This document shows, piece by piece, positions 21,775 to 32,769 of a stretch of DNA of 48,283 nt. Source of the DNA: Geosiphon pyriformis (lineage: Eukaryota; Glomeromycota; Glomeromycetes; Archaeosporales; Geosiphonaceae); NCBI GenBank assembly GCA_016748015.1, contig JAAOMT010000326.1:57052-105334 (forward strand). The letters run 5' to 3'. Made by a program: the position numbers and the translations under genes. The notes beneath the pieces were generated by a model. That model saw nothing but the letters and a program-made list of their open reading frames with translations. It was not told the origin of the DNA and made no database searches. Numbering within the stretch: position 1 is the stretch's first letter; every line of letters starts with the position of its first letter.

Positions 21775-22745
21775 TGTTACCGAAGGTTTTTGGTCTCTTT
21801 TTTTGAATGCTGTTAATGTTGATTTGCTGTGAATTCACGTTTTTAAGAAGTAGTTGGATCTCCAGTAACTGAATTTATCTTCAAATTATCTCCTATAATT
21901 TGAATTGCTGAGCTTATAAGTGAAATGGCCAATTTTGTGCCAGTTACTTTGTGTAATTATGTTGTAGTAAATGTCAACTCTTTTCCAGAAATTGCTTATC
22001 TGAAAGCTCATTAAAAATGTGTAGTTACTTTGCTGTGAAAGTCAACTCTTCTACAAAAATCTTATTTATAGGTTACTTTAATGATTATGATAAGAAAAAA
22101 ATAAAAAAATAAAAAAAATGTAAAAGAAATAAAATTCTGTTAAGAGAAACGTTTTCTATTCAGACCTGGAATTACTAACAGTTTATTAAAATTGATAGCT
22201 AATCAATTTCGAAATGTTAGTTGGGTTTGAGAGAATTTTAAGTGTAATAATTTAAGAATTTGGTTTTTGAATATTTAATTTTTATTTGAATGTGTAAAAG
22301 ATGATTTGTTTTAATTAAGATATCTAAAGTAATACACTATGTTAAGATACTATAAAAAGATACATTTTCTTGAAGAGAAAGACTCTTCTTTTATACAACT
22401 TGTTGTAGTATTAGTCTTTGAACTTGTACTTTTCTTTTTGCTATAATTTGGATGAACAAAAGATACATTTCGGCAAACTACAAGTTATTTTACTGAACTA
22501 TTGATTATTTCGGACAATTTTTATTAATTTCAGCAAATTTTGACTATGTTAAATAGTTCAGAGTATTGTGTAATTTGATTATCTTAATTTCTATTGTACA
22601 AATCGGATTATTGATTAAGTAATAATATTTGATAATTTGATTAAATAATAAGTAATAATCAAAATAATAATAATATATGCTAATTAATAATAAAAATTAT
22701 GAAAGTAATTTCATGCTATTTAATAGCTAAATTTTACTGGTAACA
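21775..22745 (-). repeat. Element E 5' LTR, whole
   Basis: 971-bp uninterrupted LTR from TGTTACCG (low end) to GGTAACA (high end) in plus-strand view. It is the empty-site reference for the insertion of C: the target site lies in ATAATAAGTAATAATCAAAA. Confidence 0.93.
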
Positions 22746-23004
22746 GCGGCCACTTCAAACCAAATGGCACCACACCAGCTTCACTAATCAAATTTAAGAA
22801 AGAAAAAGAAAAACCTACTTGAGAAGCCTATCAAATTTCATGGTCCAATAACAACCACAATGAACTACTACCAATTTCGACCTGGGAGGAAAAAAGAAAA
22901 AAAAAGAGCAGAAAAAGAAAGAAGAGTCAACACAAGTGACTACCTCTATATATATTCTATACACCACACTATCTCAAACAAATTATTGTTAACCCAAGCT
23001 CATA
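22746..23004 (+). pseudogene. Element A linker after protease
   Basis: Corresponds to D 36290-36680, with the acidic and Lys rich run shortened. Segments such as a Trp-x-Ala-Tyr type repeat in D (TWEAYQVLWANIEHNELPL) are recognisable here as an interrupted form near 22815-22890. No enzyme motif. Confidence 0.6.
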
Positions 23005-23256
23005 TGTGTTGATTGTGGCAAAAAATTGTCTACAATGGGCACATGTTGTGGCAATGACAAAGAATGACCAATGGCAATTAAATTTTACTGCTGTTCATGC
23101 ATCCTTAAATGTTTTGGATAGCCCAAATAACAAGGAAAATGAAATAACAAACCTTGTTTAGTATGTAAAACCATTTTATCTAACAAAAAAATATGGAATG
23201 ACATTCCAAGGAGAAGAAAAACATGCAACAAATCGTGTTAATACACAATTCTTATT
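23005..23256 (+). pseudogene. Element A Cys-rich module
   Basis: Reads (I)CVDCGKKLSTM, then YCCSCILKCFG, then PCLVCKTILSNKKIWNDI and TCNKSC followed by a stop and YTIL. All four Cys pairs (x2, x2, x2, x3) are kept here. In-frame stops replace codons that are Trp, Gln or Tyr in other copies. This copy and that of C together give the clearest Cys pattern. Confidence 0.75.
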
Positions 23257-23571
23257 AATGACTAAATACAAAAAAAAACTTCAATCAACAATGCTTAGAA
23301 GTGAGCACTATAACAATTGGAAGGGTACTCATATGACAAACATGAAATCTGAAGAATAGTAAGTGCAAAAGCAAAAGGAGCTTTAACTAGTGAAATACTA
23401 AAAATCAAAAACAATCTACTTACCCTTTCTAAACCCAAATATATTGTAACTGTGGACATTTTTAATGACAGCAAAGACAATTTTAAGCAATTCTACAAAC
23501 ACTACCAGAACCTAGTGCCTACCAGAGAAGAACAAAAACAATAGTTGGAACAGTTGAATACCTAATTATGC

Positions 23572-24290
23572 AAACATTGTTTGATTCCAAGCAACTTTAA
23601 ATATTATGATAATTGTGATATTGTTTACAATCCACCACCATGCATGATTTATATGATTTTCAAAGAAAAGAAACCAATTAGCAACTGTGCATCAAAATTG
23701 GAATTACAGTTCAATTCTGATTTAAACTCTGACAATAATAATGACAACAATAGTTCTAGCTCAGTTTTAAATAGCAATAACAACAATGATGATTCAAACT
23801 CTAATTCAAACTCTAAACAATACATTACACTTTTTGATCTCTCCAAAGAACAGGAACTCAAATGGTTCAGTGATAATGATGAGAGCATCATGCCAGAATG
23901 AGTGTATAATACTAATACAGAATTTAATCTGAGATATCCTAGAAAAGAAGCCATTAAATTGGAACCACATTCACACACCTGTATTAATTTAAAGATAGCA
24001 CTAAAAATTCCAGCTACAACAATAGTTTAATTAGCATCAAGAAATAGTTTAGCAAAAAAAAAAATTAATATAAAAGAAGAAATAATTAATACAGGATATG
24101 TAGGAAATATTATTGCAATACTACAAAATGACTCAAAAAAAGCCTATATTATAGAGCCAAATAAAAAGATAGCACAGATAATATTCTTGTTTCTAGTTAA
24201 AATAGCTCAGTTAATATCAGTAGGAAACAGGAAAGAATTAGGGATTATAGCTAGAGAAATAAGTGGATCAGATTCATAGGTAGAATAAAT
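23572..24290 (+). pseudogene. Element A Cys cluster and dUTPase, decayed
   Basis: Begins with CKHCLIP, a D-N-C, and NPPPCMIYMI, then a Ser/Asn/Asp rich linker (about 50 residues, open to 23901). Motif 1 is TEFNLRY (Gly and Asp of G-F-D lost), motif 2 ASRNSLAKKKINI, motif 3 EIINTGYVGNI, motif 4 KKIAQIIFLFL, and motif 5 is damaged (ISGSDS then stop). Fits a trimeric dUTPase by order. Not active in this copy. Confidence 0.83.
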
Positions 24291-24689
24291 ATACCAGTTA
24301 ATATAGCAGAGAAAAAAGTTGTTAACAAGAAAAAAATTATTTCCACCTATCAAACAGTTTCCATTCTGCCATATGACCAGTATATGTTAACTATAGAGAG
24401 AAAAGTGAAGGATCAAGTATAGATATTTGAAGCAAAAGTAATTCTTTGTGAATCAGAAGAAATTGGGCTTACCAATCTTTACATACCAGCCAAAAGCCCC
24501 AAACACATTAAAATTCTTATCTACAACACAACCAGAGATGTTATTGAAATACCAAAAGAAATCACCATTGGATATTTAAGTATCAAAGTTGAAAACCAAC
24601 TACCAACCACTATTTTAGACTTTCTACAGCTTTGCAAATATGTGAATATTACATCACAAACCATTTACAGACAAAGTAAATATTATTTA

Positions 24690-25600
24690 CTTTAATCAGA
24701 ACAATTGAAACAGATAAACTTAAAAAATTTAGACCCACTACAATGAATGCAGCTCAAGATATTATTTAACAACTTTAATAATATTTTTGCCAATGAAAAT
24801 AAATTTGGCCATATTGATATTATCTAGCATTAGATTAAGACTAGTAATGTGATGTCAATAAAACAATAAGCATACAGAGTACCACCAGCCAGCCATAAAA
24901 TCATCCAACAGGAAATCAATTAGATGCTAAACAATAAGTTAATTCAACTATCTATAAGTCTATAGTTATTACTAGTAGTACTAATCCATAAGAAGAATGG
25001 AAAAATTTGCTTTTGTGTAGATTATAGAAAACTCAATGGTGTAACTTGTAGAGATAGCTACCCAATTTTATAGATCCAAAAGCTATTTGATGCTTTTAGA
25101 AGAAAAAAATGGTTCTCAACACTAGATTTAGACAGTAGTTATTGGCAAGTAGCCATGAATTCAGCTGACAAAGAGAAAACTGTATTCACCACAAGAGAAA
25201 AAAACTTTGAATTTAAAATAATGCCATTTGGTTTGATGAATGTTCCAGCCATATTTCAATGGCTAATAGAAATTGTTTACACAAGATTGCTATAAAAATC
25301 AGTAATAGTCTACTTGAACAACACCAATGTATTTTCAAAAACATTTGATGATCATCTATATCATCTTCAGCAAGTGTTTGAAAAATTGAAAAGAGTTGGA
25401 CTGAAGTTAAATGCCACCAAGTGCTTCTTCAGAAAAACAGAATTAAAATTTTTGAGATATATTATAAGCAAAGATAGCATCAAAACAAATCCAGACAAAA
25501 TTAAAATAGTTAAAAACTTTTTAGTGCTCACCAACTTGACCAAACTATGAGCATTTTTGGGATTTGTGAGTTACTATTGCCATTTTATCAAAAACTTTTC
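24690..25600 (+). pseudogene. Element A reverse transcriptase, both catalytic Asp lost
   Basis: Matches D 38381-39300 throughout. Palm motif A is readable as [15 protein letters not shown] near 25125. The Y-x-D-D box reads VYLNNTNVFSK near 25308-25340, so both Asp are Asn. Stops are common, mostly at Gln, Trp and Arg codons. Frame 25314-25550 is the longest open piece (thumb region). Confidence 0.88.
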
Positions 25601-25689
25601 TAAACTGGCTCAATCATTACACCAGCTCTAAGCAAAGTACACCAAGTATAAATGAACAAAAAACTAGCAAAAAGCTTTTAACATATTAA

Positions 25690-26110
25690 AAAAAAAGCTT
25701 ATTCAAGCTTTAGTATTGATCTATCCAAATCACAACAAACCATTTATTATCACCACCAATACATCAGATCAAGCATTGGGAGCAGTACTATCTCAGAGAG
25801 AACCAGATAGAAAAAAACATCTAGTAATATATACCAGCCAAAGTTTGAGTCCAGCAGAAAAAAACTATAGAATATTAGCACTAAAACACTTAGCTATTTA
25901 TTAGGTAGTCATGAAATAAAAAAATACTTAAGCCAGAAATTTAACATATACACTGATCACAAAGGATTGACATCAATCCAGAAACAAAAATTTGGAAATA
26001 ACTGTCATGCCAAATAGAAAATAAAACTTTCACTATTTAAATATACAATATATTATAAAAAGAGAAAAAAAAATAAAAATGCTGATGGTTTGTTGTGAAT
26101 AAGACAAATT
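25690..26110 (+). pseudogene. Element A RNase H, broken
   Basis: Open piece 25716-25904 has FIITTNTSDQALGAVLSQRE (first catalytic Asp is Asn) and KNYRILALKHLAIY (the Glu of the E-x-E-x-L-A type motif is Lys). The third Asp is kept in YTDHKGLTSIQ near 25955. It ends with IRQI then TAA at 26110-26114. Confidence 0.82.
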
Positions 26111-26143
26111 TAAGAACATTTCAAACCAAAAATATAACAAAAG

Positions 26144-27430
26144 ATGAATATACAAAAATATTAACAACTCCAATATTATATAAATACTTAACAGTTTAAA
26201 GAGAAATTATTTTAAAAAGAATGAAACAACATCAAACAACAATTTAAATATTTTATCACTTACCAAAATATACTTTATAGGAAGAACAAAAGAAATCTAG
26301 ATCAACCAACCAAAGTAATTACAGAGCCAGAGAAAGAGGCAATATTGTTCAACATGTATTCAAATCCAATAGCAAAACATTTTTACAAAAAAACAACCAT
26401 GGAAAGAGCCAAAAAACAATATTATTGGCCATTAATGTACCCAGACATTATCTAATATATTTAAAATTGTGATGCTTGTCAGAGAAAAAAAGAAACAAAA
26501 CCAAACAAACTATTAAGACCAATCAAAGTAGAACAACTATTTGATCAAATTAGAATTGATTTAGTTAGACTATAAACAATTACCAGCAGAGGCAACAGAT
26601 ATATTGCAGTAGCCATGAATTATCTTACTAAATGGCCAGAAGCAAAAGCCATTCAAAGAACAGATACAGAATTTATTGCTGAATTCATTCATCAAGATCT
26701 GATTTGTTAATACAGATGTCTAAAAAAATTACTATCTGACCAAGGAACTCACTTTGTAAATAGAACATTAACAGAATTAAGTCAAAGATTTGGAATTAAA
26801 AAACTATTATTATCACTATATTATTTACAAACAAATGGCTTAGTTGAAAGATTCAATAGAATATTGTGTAAAGCAATTGCCAAAATTAGTTAAGAAAATC
26901 AAGACAAATAAGATTTGTTTATACCATCAGTATTATTTGCTTATTAGACAATGAAACAAGACACTACACAAGCAACACCATTTGAATTAGTATATGATAG
27001 AACAGCAACATTACCAATAAAGATAGAAGTTAATACATATTCAATTAAACCAATAACAAAAGACAATTTACAAAAAATATTGTTAAAAAGAACATATGAC
27101 TTAATAGAAACACTAGAAAACAAATAGTAAAAAGCAGCTGATAATATTTAAAAATTACAAAAAAAACAAAAAAAAAGACATGATAACCAATTACCAGATA
27201 AACCAATTGAATTCAAGATTGGAAATAAAGTACTTTTATATTATATCAAAGTGGAAAAACAATAAAATAGAAAATTTGACCCCAAATGGGATAGACCATT
27301 TTACATAAAAGAAATTTTAGGAAATGAAGCTTATAAATTAAGATAAAACAACAAAATCTTAGCCAAAGCAGTATATGGTGATTGACTGAAATCATATTAC
27401 CATATAGTATTATCATCTACTAATAATATT
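26144..27430 (+). pseudogene. Element A integrase, DDE kept but many stops
   Basis: Zinc region near 26340-26490 with H-x3-H-type spacing and CDACQRKK. Core: IRIDLVRL (first Asp, 26550), LLSDQGTHFVN (second Asp, 26733-26765), TNGLVERFNRIL (Glu, 26830-26870). C-terminal part near 27230-27420 with a KFDPKW and LGNEAYKL segment. Stop codons stand at sites that are Trp, Gln or Arg in the other copies. Confidence 0.87.
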
Positions 27431-28190
27431 CCACAACTGAAAGTACAATGAATACTAGTCCAACCAGATGAAATTTCATGAAATCTAAAACCAATCATAA
27501 TCATTGAACCAGACACATCAAATTGAACAACCAAAAGAGTATATAAAAACATGATATACATAACAAAAACAACAAAAAAAATAGAAATACCAGACCATAT
27601 TCACACTTTAACTTAACAATTGTTTCAGACCTTAAGTTAACAGCAATTAAACATAGAAATTGTCATCAATTACCAAACAATCTGTTATCAAAACACCAAA
27701 CAAAAAGAGAAAAGTACATCATACCAGTCACCACTGAAACAATCAATAAACTGGTCAGATAAAATAGTAAAGAAAATAAAAAAAACTTTTGGGAAAATAA
27801 CCATCATGGTTCCAGCAGAAGAACTTTCAAAAGAAAATTGAAAACAATGAACAGAACAACTTCTAATATTATACTGCTACTATTAGTTGGAACAAAAGTT
27901 ATATCTTGATAAATCCAAAAGGATATTTAATTAAGAGATAATACAGAACATTGAAAACATTATTGGAAAAAAAACAAATCTAACACTACACATTAGAACA
28001 ATCTATTGACTACATATGATATTTCAAAATTATCCAAAAATATTGTTACACTCCAACATAGAGACAATCACTATTAACCAATAGAGAAAAATAAACAATA
28101 CACAAATTAAAGAGATAAAAAACAAAGTTGAACAAACAGTATTAAAAAAAGAAGTATTAAACCTAATTCAAAGTAAAGATTTTAATGGAG
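27431..28190 (+). pseudogene. Element A tail domain after integrase
   Basis: Matches D 41207-41900. The best kept segment (about 27840-28020) reads TEQLLILYCYY, stop, LEQKLYLDKSKRIFN, stop, EIIQNIENIIGKKTNLTLHI. It aligns with the D segment containing FYLGQYVNIQNLY and LEHFVGKNNLSTQA. Presence in both copies at similar length says it is a real domain. Family unknown to me. Confidence 0.65.
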
Positions 28191-28199
28191 CTTAATATT

Positions 28200-28214
28200 A
28201 AAAAGAGAAGATAA
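28200..28214 (+). promoter_or_regulatory. Element A polypurine tract
   Basis: AAAAAGAGAAGATAA directly before the 3' LTR. Same position and form as in D. Confidence 0.78.
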
Positions 28215-28277
28215 TGTTACTTATAAAAAAACATAAAAAGAAAATAATAGGAAAAACAGATAGACCAATAGAAGAAT

Positions 28278-28442
28278 AATAGTTAGCACATAAGCACATT
28301 GCTTAAGCAATATGGAGCAATATCAGAAATTACAGCACATTGCTTAACAATATAGAGCAATGTTAGAAAAATAGAGCATATTGCTTAGCAATATGAACAT
28401 TGCTCAAGAAATTATAGCATATTGCTCAGAAATATGAGCAAT
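28278..28442. repeat. Tandem repeat in element A U3
   Basis: Units of about 20 bases of the form GAGCAYATTGCTTAGCAATAT, imperfect, about seven times. Each unit contains an inverted ATTGCT / AGCAAT core. The corresponding place of the D LTR holds a different repeat. Confidence 0.8.
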
Positions 28443-28583
28443 TTCATAGAACTTAAATTATGTATATATAGTAAGAGCATTAGAAACAGAAAAGACAGAT
28501 CTTTCAGTTTAGATTTTATCTAAGCAACCCTTTACATTACAAATATCAATAAATAATTATTCACTATCTTAATTTACTTTCCA

Positions 28584-28606
28584 CTATTAACACTTTATGT
28601 TAATAG
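28584..28606 (+). promoter_or_regulatory. LTR hairpin (element A 3' LTR)
   Basis: CTATTAACA, a 5-base loop CTTTA, then TGTTAATAG: a perfect 9-bp stem. The same structure is present in both LTRs of D, once with a compensated base-pair change. Confidence 0.65.
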
Positions 28607-29076
28607 TAATTTATATTTGATCATACTGGACCAATAGCTCTTGATCATGACTATTGATGAGATATTAACTTACTATTATCTTGGCTTATTTCTTTATTGT
28701 TTTTATTTTCTTTTATTTTTCTTTATTTTATTTTCTTTTGTTGTTGACTAATTGATTGAAAATTAAGCATTGAATTATTAATGTCAAAAATAGTCTGGTA
28801 AAAAACCCAGAAATAAGAATAAAATTATATATATATTAATAGATAACTTACCAAAAAGGCATGACTGCTAGAATAAATCCAGCTACAAAACTGAAAAAAA
28901 AATTAGATGGAATTGCAATTTTAAGAAGCTACTATAATCAACACTAAATTTCTGTTTATTGTACAAAGAACTTCACAACAAAACCTTCAGATATTACCAA
29001 CATTAATATATATCAATTGAGCACCAAGTTATGGGTTTGTTATTTGATTTAAGACCCTAAATAATTACTTGTAATA

Positions 29077-29197
29077 ATAGTCTTAACTTTTGAGCTCTTA
29101 AGTGTTTGGTTGGTGTTTTTCTCATCAAAGATAGCCCTATTACTATAATCAAAACTGGTTTCCTTAATCAAATACTCCTTTTTCATGTCCACATTAT
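29077..29197 (-). mobile_element. LINE copy 2, fragment of ORF1 5' part
   Basis: The sequence after the A 3' LTR, up to the gap, matches the LINE at about 46950-47035 on the same strand: both read CTATTAC/CCATAAT then CAAAACTGG or GAAACTGG, then TCTCC/CTCC TTTTTCAT. So A sits in, or against, a second LINE copy. The rest is hidden by the gap or lies before the window. Confidence 0.7.
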
Positions 29198-30166
29198 NNN
29201 NNNNNNNNNNNNNNNNNNNNNNNNNNNNNNNNNNNNNNNNNNNNNNNNNNNNNNNNNNNNNNNNNNNNNNNNNNNNNNNNNNNNNNNNNNNNNNNNNNNN
29301 NNNNNNNNNNNNNNNNNNNNNNNNNNNNNNNNNNNNNNNNNNNNNNNNNNNNNNNNNNNNNNNNNNNNNNNNNNNNNNNNNNNNNNNNNNNNNNNNNNNN
29401 NNNNNNNNNNNNNNNNNNNNNNNNNNNNNNNNNNNNNNNNNNNNNNNNNNNNNNNNNNNNNNNNNNNNNNNNNNNNNNNNNNNNNNNNNNNNNNNNNNNN
29501 NNNNNNNNNNNNNNNNNNNNNNNNNNNNNNNNNNNNNNNNNNNNNNNNNNNNNNNNNNNNNNNNNNNNNNNNNNNNNNNNNNNNNNNNNNNNNNNNNNNN
29601 NNNNNNNNNNNNNNNNNNNNNNNNNNNNNNNNNNNNNNNNNNNNNNNNNNNNNNNNNNNNNNNNNNNNNNNNNNNNNNNNNNNNNNNNNNNNNNNNNNNN
29701 NNNNNNNNNNNNNNNNNNNNNNNNNNNNNNNNNNNNNNNNNNNNNNNNNNNNNNNNNNNNNNNNNNNNNNNNNNNNNNNNNNNNNNNNNNNNNNNNNNNN
29801 NNNNNNNNNNNNNNNNNNNNNNNNNNNNNNNNNNNNNNNNNNNNNNNNNNNNNNNNNNNNNNNNNNNNNNNNNNNNNNNNNNNNNNNNNNNNNNNNNNNN
29901 NNNNNNNNNNNNNNNNNNNNNNNNNNNNNNNNNNNNNNNNNNNNNNNNNNNNNNNNNNNNNNNNNNNNNNNNNNNNNNNNNNNNNNNNNNNNNNNNNNNN
30001 NNNNNNNNNNNNNNNNNNNNNNNNNNNNNNNNNNNNNNNNNNNNNNNNNNNNNNNNNNNNNNNNNNNNNNNNNNNNNNNNNNNNNNNNNNNNNNNNNNNN
30101 NNNNNNNNNNNNNNNNNNNNNNNNNNNNNNNNNNNNNNNNNNNNNNNNNNNNNNNNNNNNNNNNNN
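29198..30166. other. Assembly gap (969 Ns)
   Basis: Run of undetermined bases. The long translated frames that cross it are artefacts. Confidence 1.
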
Positions 30167-30514
30167 TATATAAAATTTTTATTAATTAAAAAATTTTTTT
30201 AAAAATATTTATGAAATTTTTTTGAAAATTATAACTTAATTTAAATATATTTTTTGTTTTTCAAGATTATTATTTATTTGGATTTTTTTATTTTTAATTA
30301 ATGTTAAAAAATAATATAAATCTAATAATTTTTTAACAATTTTTAACAAATTAATATTTAAAATAAAATTTTTTTAATAAAAACTTTTAGATTTAATTAT
30401 TTAAAATTTAAAGCAATAAAATATAAAATAAAAAACTATTATTTTATTTGTATTTATTTTTTTAGTCTTAAAATATTTAATTAAAAATATAAAAAAATTT
30501 TACTTTTATTATTT
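30167..30514. other. Very AT-rich spacer
   Basis: Almost only A and T, with short homopolymers. No gene, repeat unit or element end is visible. Its composition is like that of 47371-48283, on the far side of the LINE, so both are probably the original target DNA. Confidence 0.6.
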
Positions 30515-30532
30515 GTTTTTTTTTTGTTTTTT
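30515..30532. repeat. Probable LINE target site duplication, left copy
   Basis: G, ten T, G, then six (of nine) T. The identical G-T10-G-T6 lies at 47353-47370. On the minus strand this is where the LINE's A-rich 3' end should stop. Confidence 0.5.
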
Positions 30533-30655
30533 TTTGCATTTAATGAGTAAAGTCTAGATACTGCCTAGTACTATATATTACATTAATAATTTAAACTAGG
30601 TGCGAATCATGTATTTGCTATACATGACCAGCCACTCAGGCCAATTAAGACAACA
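30533..30655 (-). other. LINE 3' untranslated region with hairpin
   Basis: After the ORF2 stop (30656-30658) the minus strand has TTGGCCTGAGTGGCTGG, a perfect 7-bp hairpin CATGTAT/ATACATG (30608-30614 with 30620-30626), GATTCGCACC, then AT-rich sequence to a short A run. The flanks of the hairpin look like tRNA D-arm and T-loop sequence (see findings). A conserved 3' structure is typical for LINE RT recognition. Confidence 0.55.
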
Positions 30656-32697
30656 TTAGATATTTATATGAATAGAAATCATGTCCCCAATACCTAAAAA
30701 AAACAAACAAGACTTACAAAACCCAAAACTAATACCAAATACATTGACAATACCCAATAACCTAATCACACCAACTAAAAGTACTACAGGAAAACCAGAA
30801 ACTAAGACAGAAACAGAATCATCATGTAGAATTAAGTCACTCTTTTCCATAATAGTTCAGTATTTGACACGCACTAGCCAAATATTATTCCAGAACACAA
30901 GACAAAATTTGTGCACAAAAAACACAATATTCTGAACTACAACTTTAGGATCCTTAAAAACAGAAACAGATTCATGATATCACTTATTGAAAACAAAGCC
31001 TTTATACAGAATTGTACCAACAACAATATTGAAAATACAAGTAGACAACAATTGCAAGACACAAAAAGAAGAGCAAAATAAACCCAAGCATACCTCCCAA
31101 GCAAATGTATGAATTTCTATCAACTGAGCATAACCAGCAACATCAAAAGAGCAAGAAAAAACATAGTCTAAAACCTTAACATTACTGCAGAACAAATATA
31201 TCACATTGGGGTAACACTTATTATAAAGTTGTTTATATACTACAACAAGAAGATGATGATGCAATGTTTTCATAAAATATGACTGAAAGCCAGTAGTGCA
31301 TATATTGGTAAAACCAGCAGCCAAGTAAGAATCAGAATGCTACACCAACAGAGATCTGAACCAATCAATATCAGCACACAGGCTATCTATCATGATCTGA
31401 GAACCAGAACCAATTTTCCAATATACATAGTGAATAGATCAAAAAATACCACAAACAAAATATCTAGAATTACTGGAAACTATCATATTATTGGCTTTAA
31501 GAAAATGTTTACTGACCATATGAGATAGACGCTTATCGAAGAAAGCATCAGCATGCTTATTGCTAAAGACACCAGAGTAATTTTTAATTTTAATTTAATT
31601 AACATCCAAATTTTTACAACAAATAACATTAGCAATATGGCAACATTTAACTCAACACTGATTTTTGAAATCCAGACAAGCCAACACAAACTCTGATTTG
31701 TATGCATCCAAAGCAATCTGGCTGTCTGAAAATAAGTCAGCAGAATAAGAAAAAGAAATACACTTGAGAGCCAGAGCAATGGCCTGCAACTCTGCCATCA
31801 TAGAAAAAACCAAACCAAAAACTCTCACACCCAGACCCAAATCAATGTCTTCAAAAAAAACAGCAGCACCAGCCACCATATCAGAAGTTCCCAGACCACT
31901 CAGAGATTCATCCATATATACAGAAAGACAAGCAGTATTAACATACAATAAATTAACCCCAACAACACCAAATTCATAAGACTAAAGAATATCAGAAGAG
32001 AAACAACCATTCAAAAATGAGGGACAAGCAAAAAGAGAAACTTTACTACCAAGAAAACAAACAGAAAGCTCAAACCAAACAAAAACAAGGCCATAAGAGT
32101 CCAATTACTTCCACTGCTTGAAGATTGTCCAACTGAAAACAGCACCATGCTTGTCATACAGCTGGTTTACAAAAGTAACTTCATAATGTTGAAAAGAAGA
32201 GACATATTTAAAATAATTAGTTTTGCCAAGAACAAAAGACATAGGAATACCACTCCAAAAATAAAAAACACTGGCCAGAGAGCCATTCAAAGACAAATTA
32301 CATCCAGAAAAAATGCAGACCATATCAGCCAAAAAATTGTCTAAGAGGTTAACTCTTACACAAGCCGGAAATTGCAGAAGGTGGTGAAAATACCAGCTAA
32401 AAACCTGGAGATTATAAGACTTGTGAGAAAATAACTGGCCCAAAATACTCAATAAATTCACAAAAAAAACAAAGAATGCTGACTTGCTTTCAGTCTGAAT
32501 TTGTTCAAAAGTCTTTAAACCATACAAGGAAGGTTGATAGATTGTATCAGTAAAAAAATCAAGTAGGAGACCAAATCTAGACTTCAAGTCTTTGCAAATC
32601 AGAGCATCTTATTTACTACAAATACTAACAAGAACAAAACTGAATTGAATTTTATAATTGACAATAGGAAAAAAACTGCTGACACCAAATATGTAAA
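30656..32697 (-). pseudogene. LINE ORF2, C-terminal half (after RT palm, RNase H, Cys region)
   Basis: Minus strand. 32587-32105 is an open piece of the post-RT region (LLDFFTDTIYQPSLYGLKTF, LNGSLASVFYFWSG). RNase H follows at 31948-31450: YMDESL (catalytic Asp), MAELQAIALALKC (Glu), DLFSDSQIALDAYKSE (Asp), then a SGVFSNKHADAF segment where the His of the G-H-S-G type motif is Tyr. Next is 31324-30980 with a Cys region (CYPNVIYLFCSN, DYVFSC), and the last open piece 30850-30656 ending GIGDMISIHINI. Family function: target-primed reverse transcription in the nucleus. Stops and frameshifts lie between pieces. Confidence 0.85.
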
Positions 32698-32701
32698 CTG
32701 T
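32698..32701. repeat. Target site duplication of element D, left copy
   Basis: CTGT, identical to 42789-42792. Joining LINE sequence across one copy restores its reading frame. Confidence 0.88.
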
Positions 32702-32769
32702 TGTTACTCATAGAAATATAGGGAATAGAGATTAGCATAGCCAATCAGAAGTAGACATAGTAAAATGTG

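Larger units (their letters stand above)
2976..22745 (-). mobile_element. Ty3/gypsy element E, inserted in A and itself interrupted by C
   Basis: Complete-length element on the minus strand: 5' LTR 21775-22745, internal region 13826-21774, 3' LTR in two pieces (13735-13825 and 2976-3856). Without C and one copy of its TSD it is about 9.9 kb. Flanks GTGG (2972-2975) and GCGG (22746-22749) form the 4-bp target duplication. LTR ends have the TG...CA form (plus-strand view: TGTTA at the low end, TAACA at the high end). Domain order is gag, PR, Cys module, dUTPase, RT, RH, IN. Its proteins are clearly more distant from A and D than those two are from each other. Confidence 0.92.
22746..29076 (+). 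mobile_element. Element A, right part (rest of pol and 3' LTR)
   Basis: Starts with the right copy of the E target duplication (GCGG, 22746-22749) and continues collinear with element D from about 36290 on. Order: linker, Cys module, Cys cluster, dUTPase, RT, RH, IN, tail domain, polypurine tract, 3' LTR. It shares perhaps three quarters of its bases with D (rough impression), so A and D are the same family. Very many stops; it is the most decayed of the coding regions. Confidence 0.92.
28215..29076 (+). repeat. Element A 3' LTR
   Basis: 862-bp LTR starting TGTTACTT; its last 257 bases match 1-257. The terminal CA has become TA (GTAATA). It holds a U3 tandem repeat (28278-28442), a TATA-like run near 28455-28468 and the ACTATTAACA hairpin (28583-28607). 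Confidence 0.92.

Noticed and set aside
28278-28442. CRISPR-like array
   Set aside because: Units are contiguous and imperfect without spacers, and lie inside an LTR of a eukaryotic retrotransposon.
29106-30189. Two long plus-strand frames of more than 330 codons
   Set aside because: They are made of the assembly gap; only a few residues at each end are real sequence.
31483-31779. 98-codon minus-strand frame overlapping the LINE RNase H
   Set aside because: It is in another frame than the RNase H frame with the catalytic motifs and has no recognisable features.
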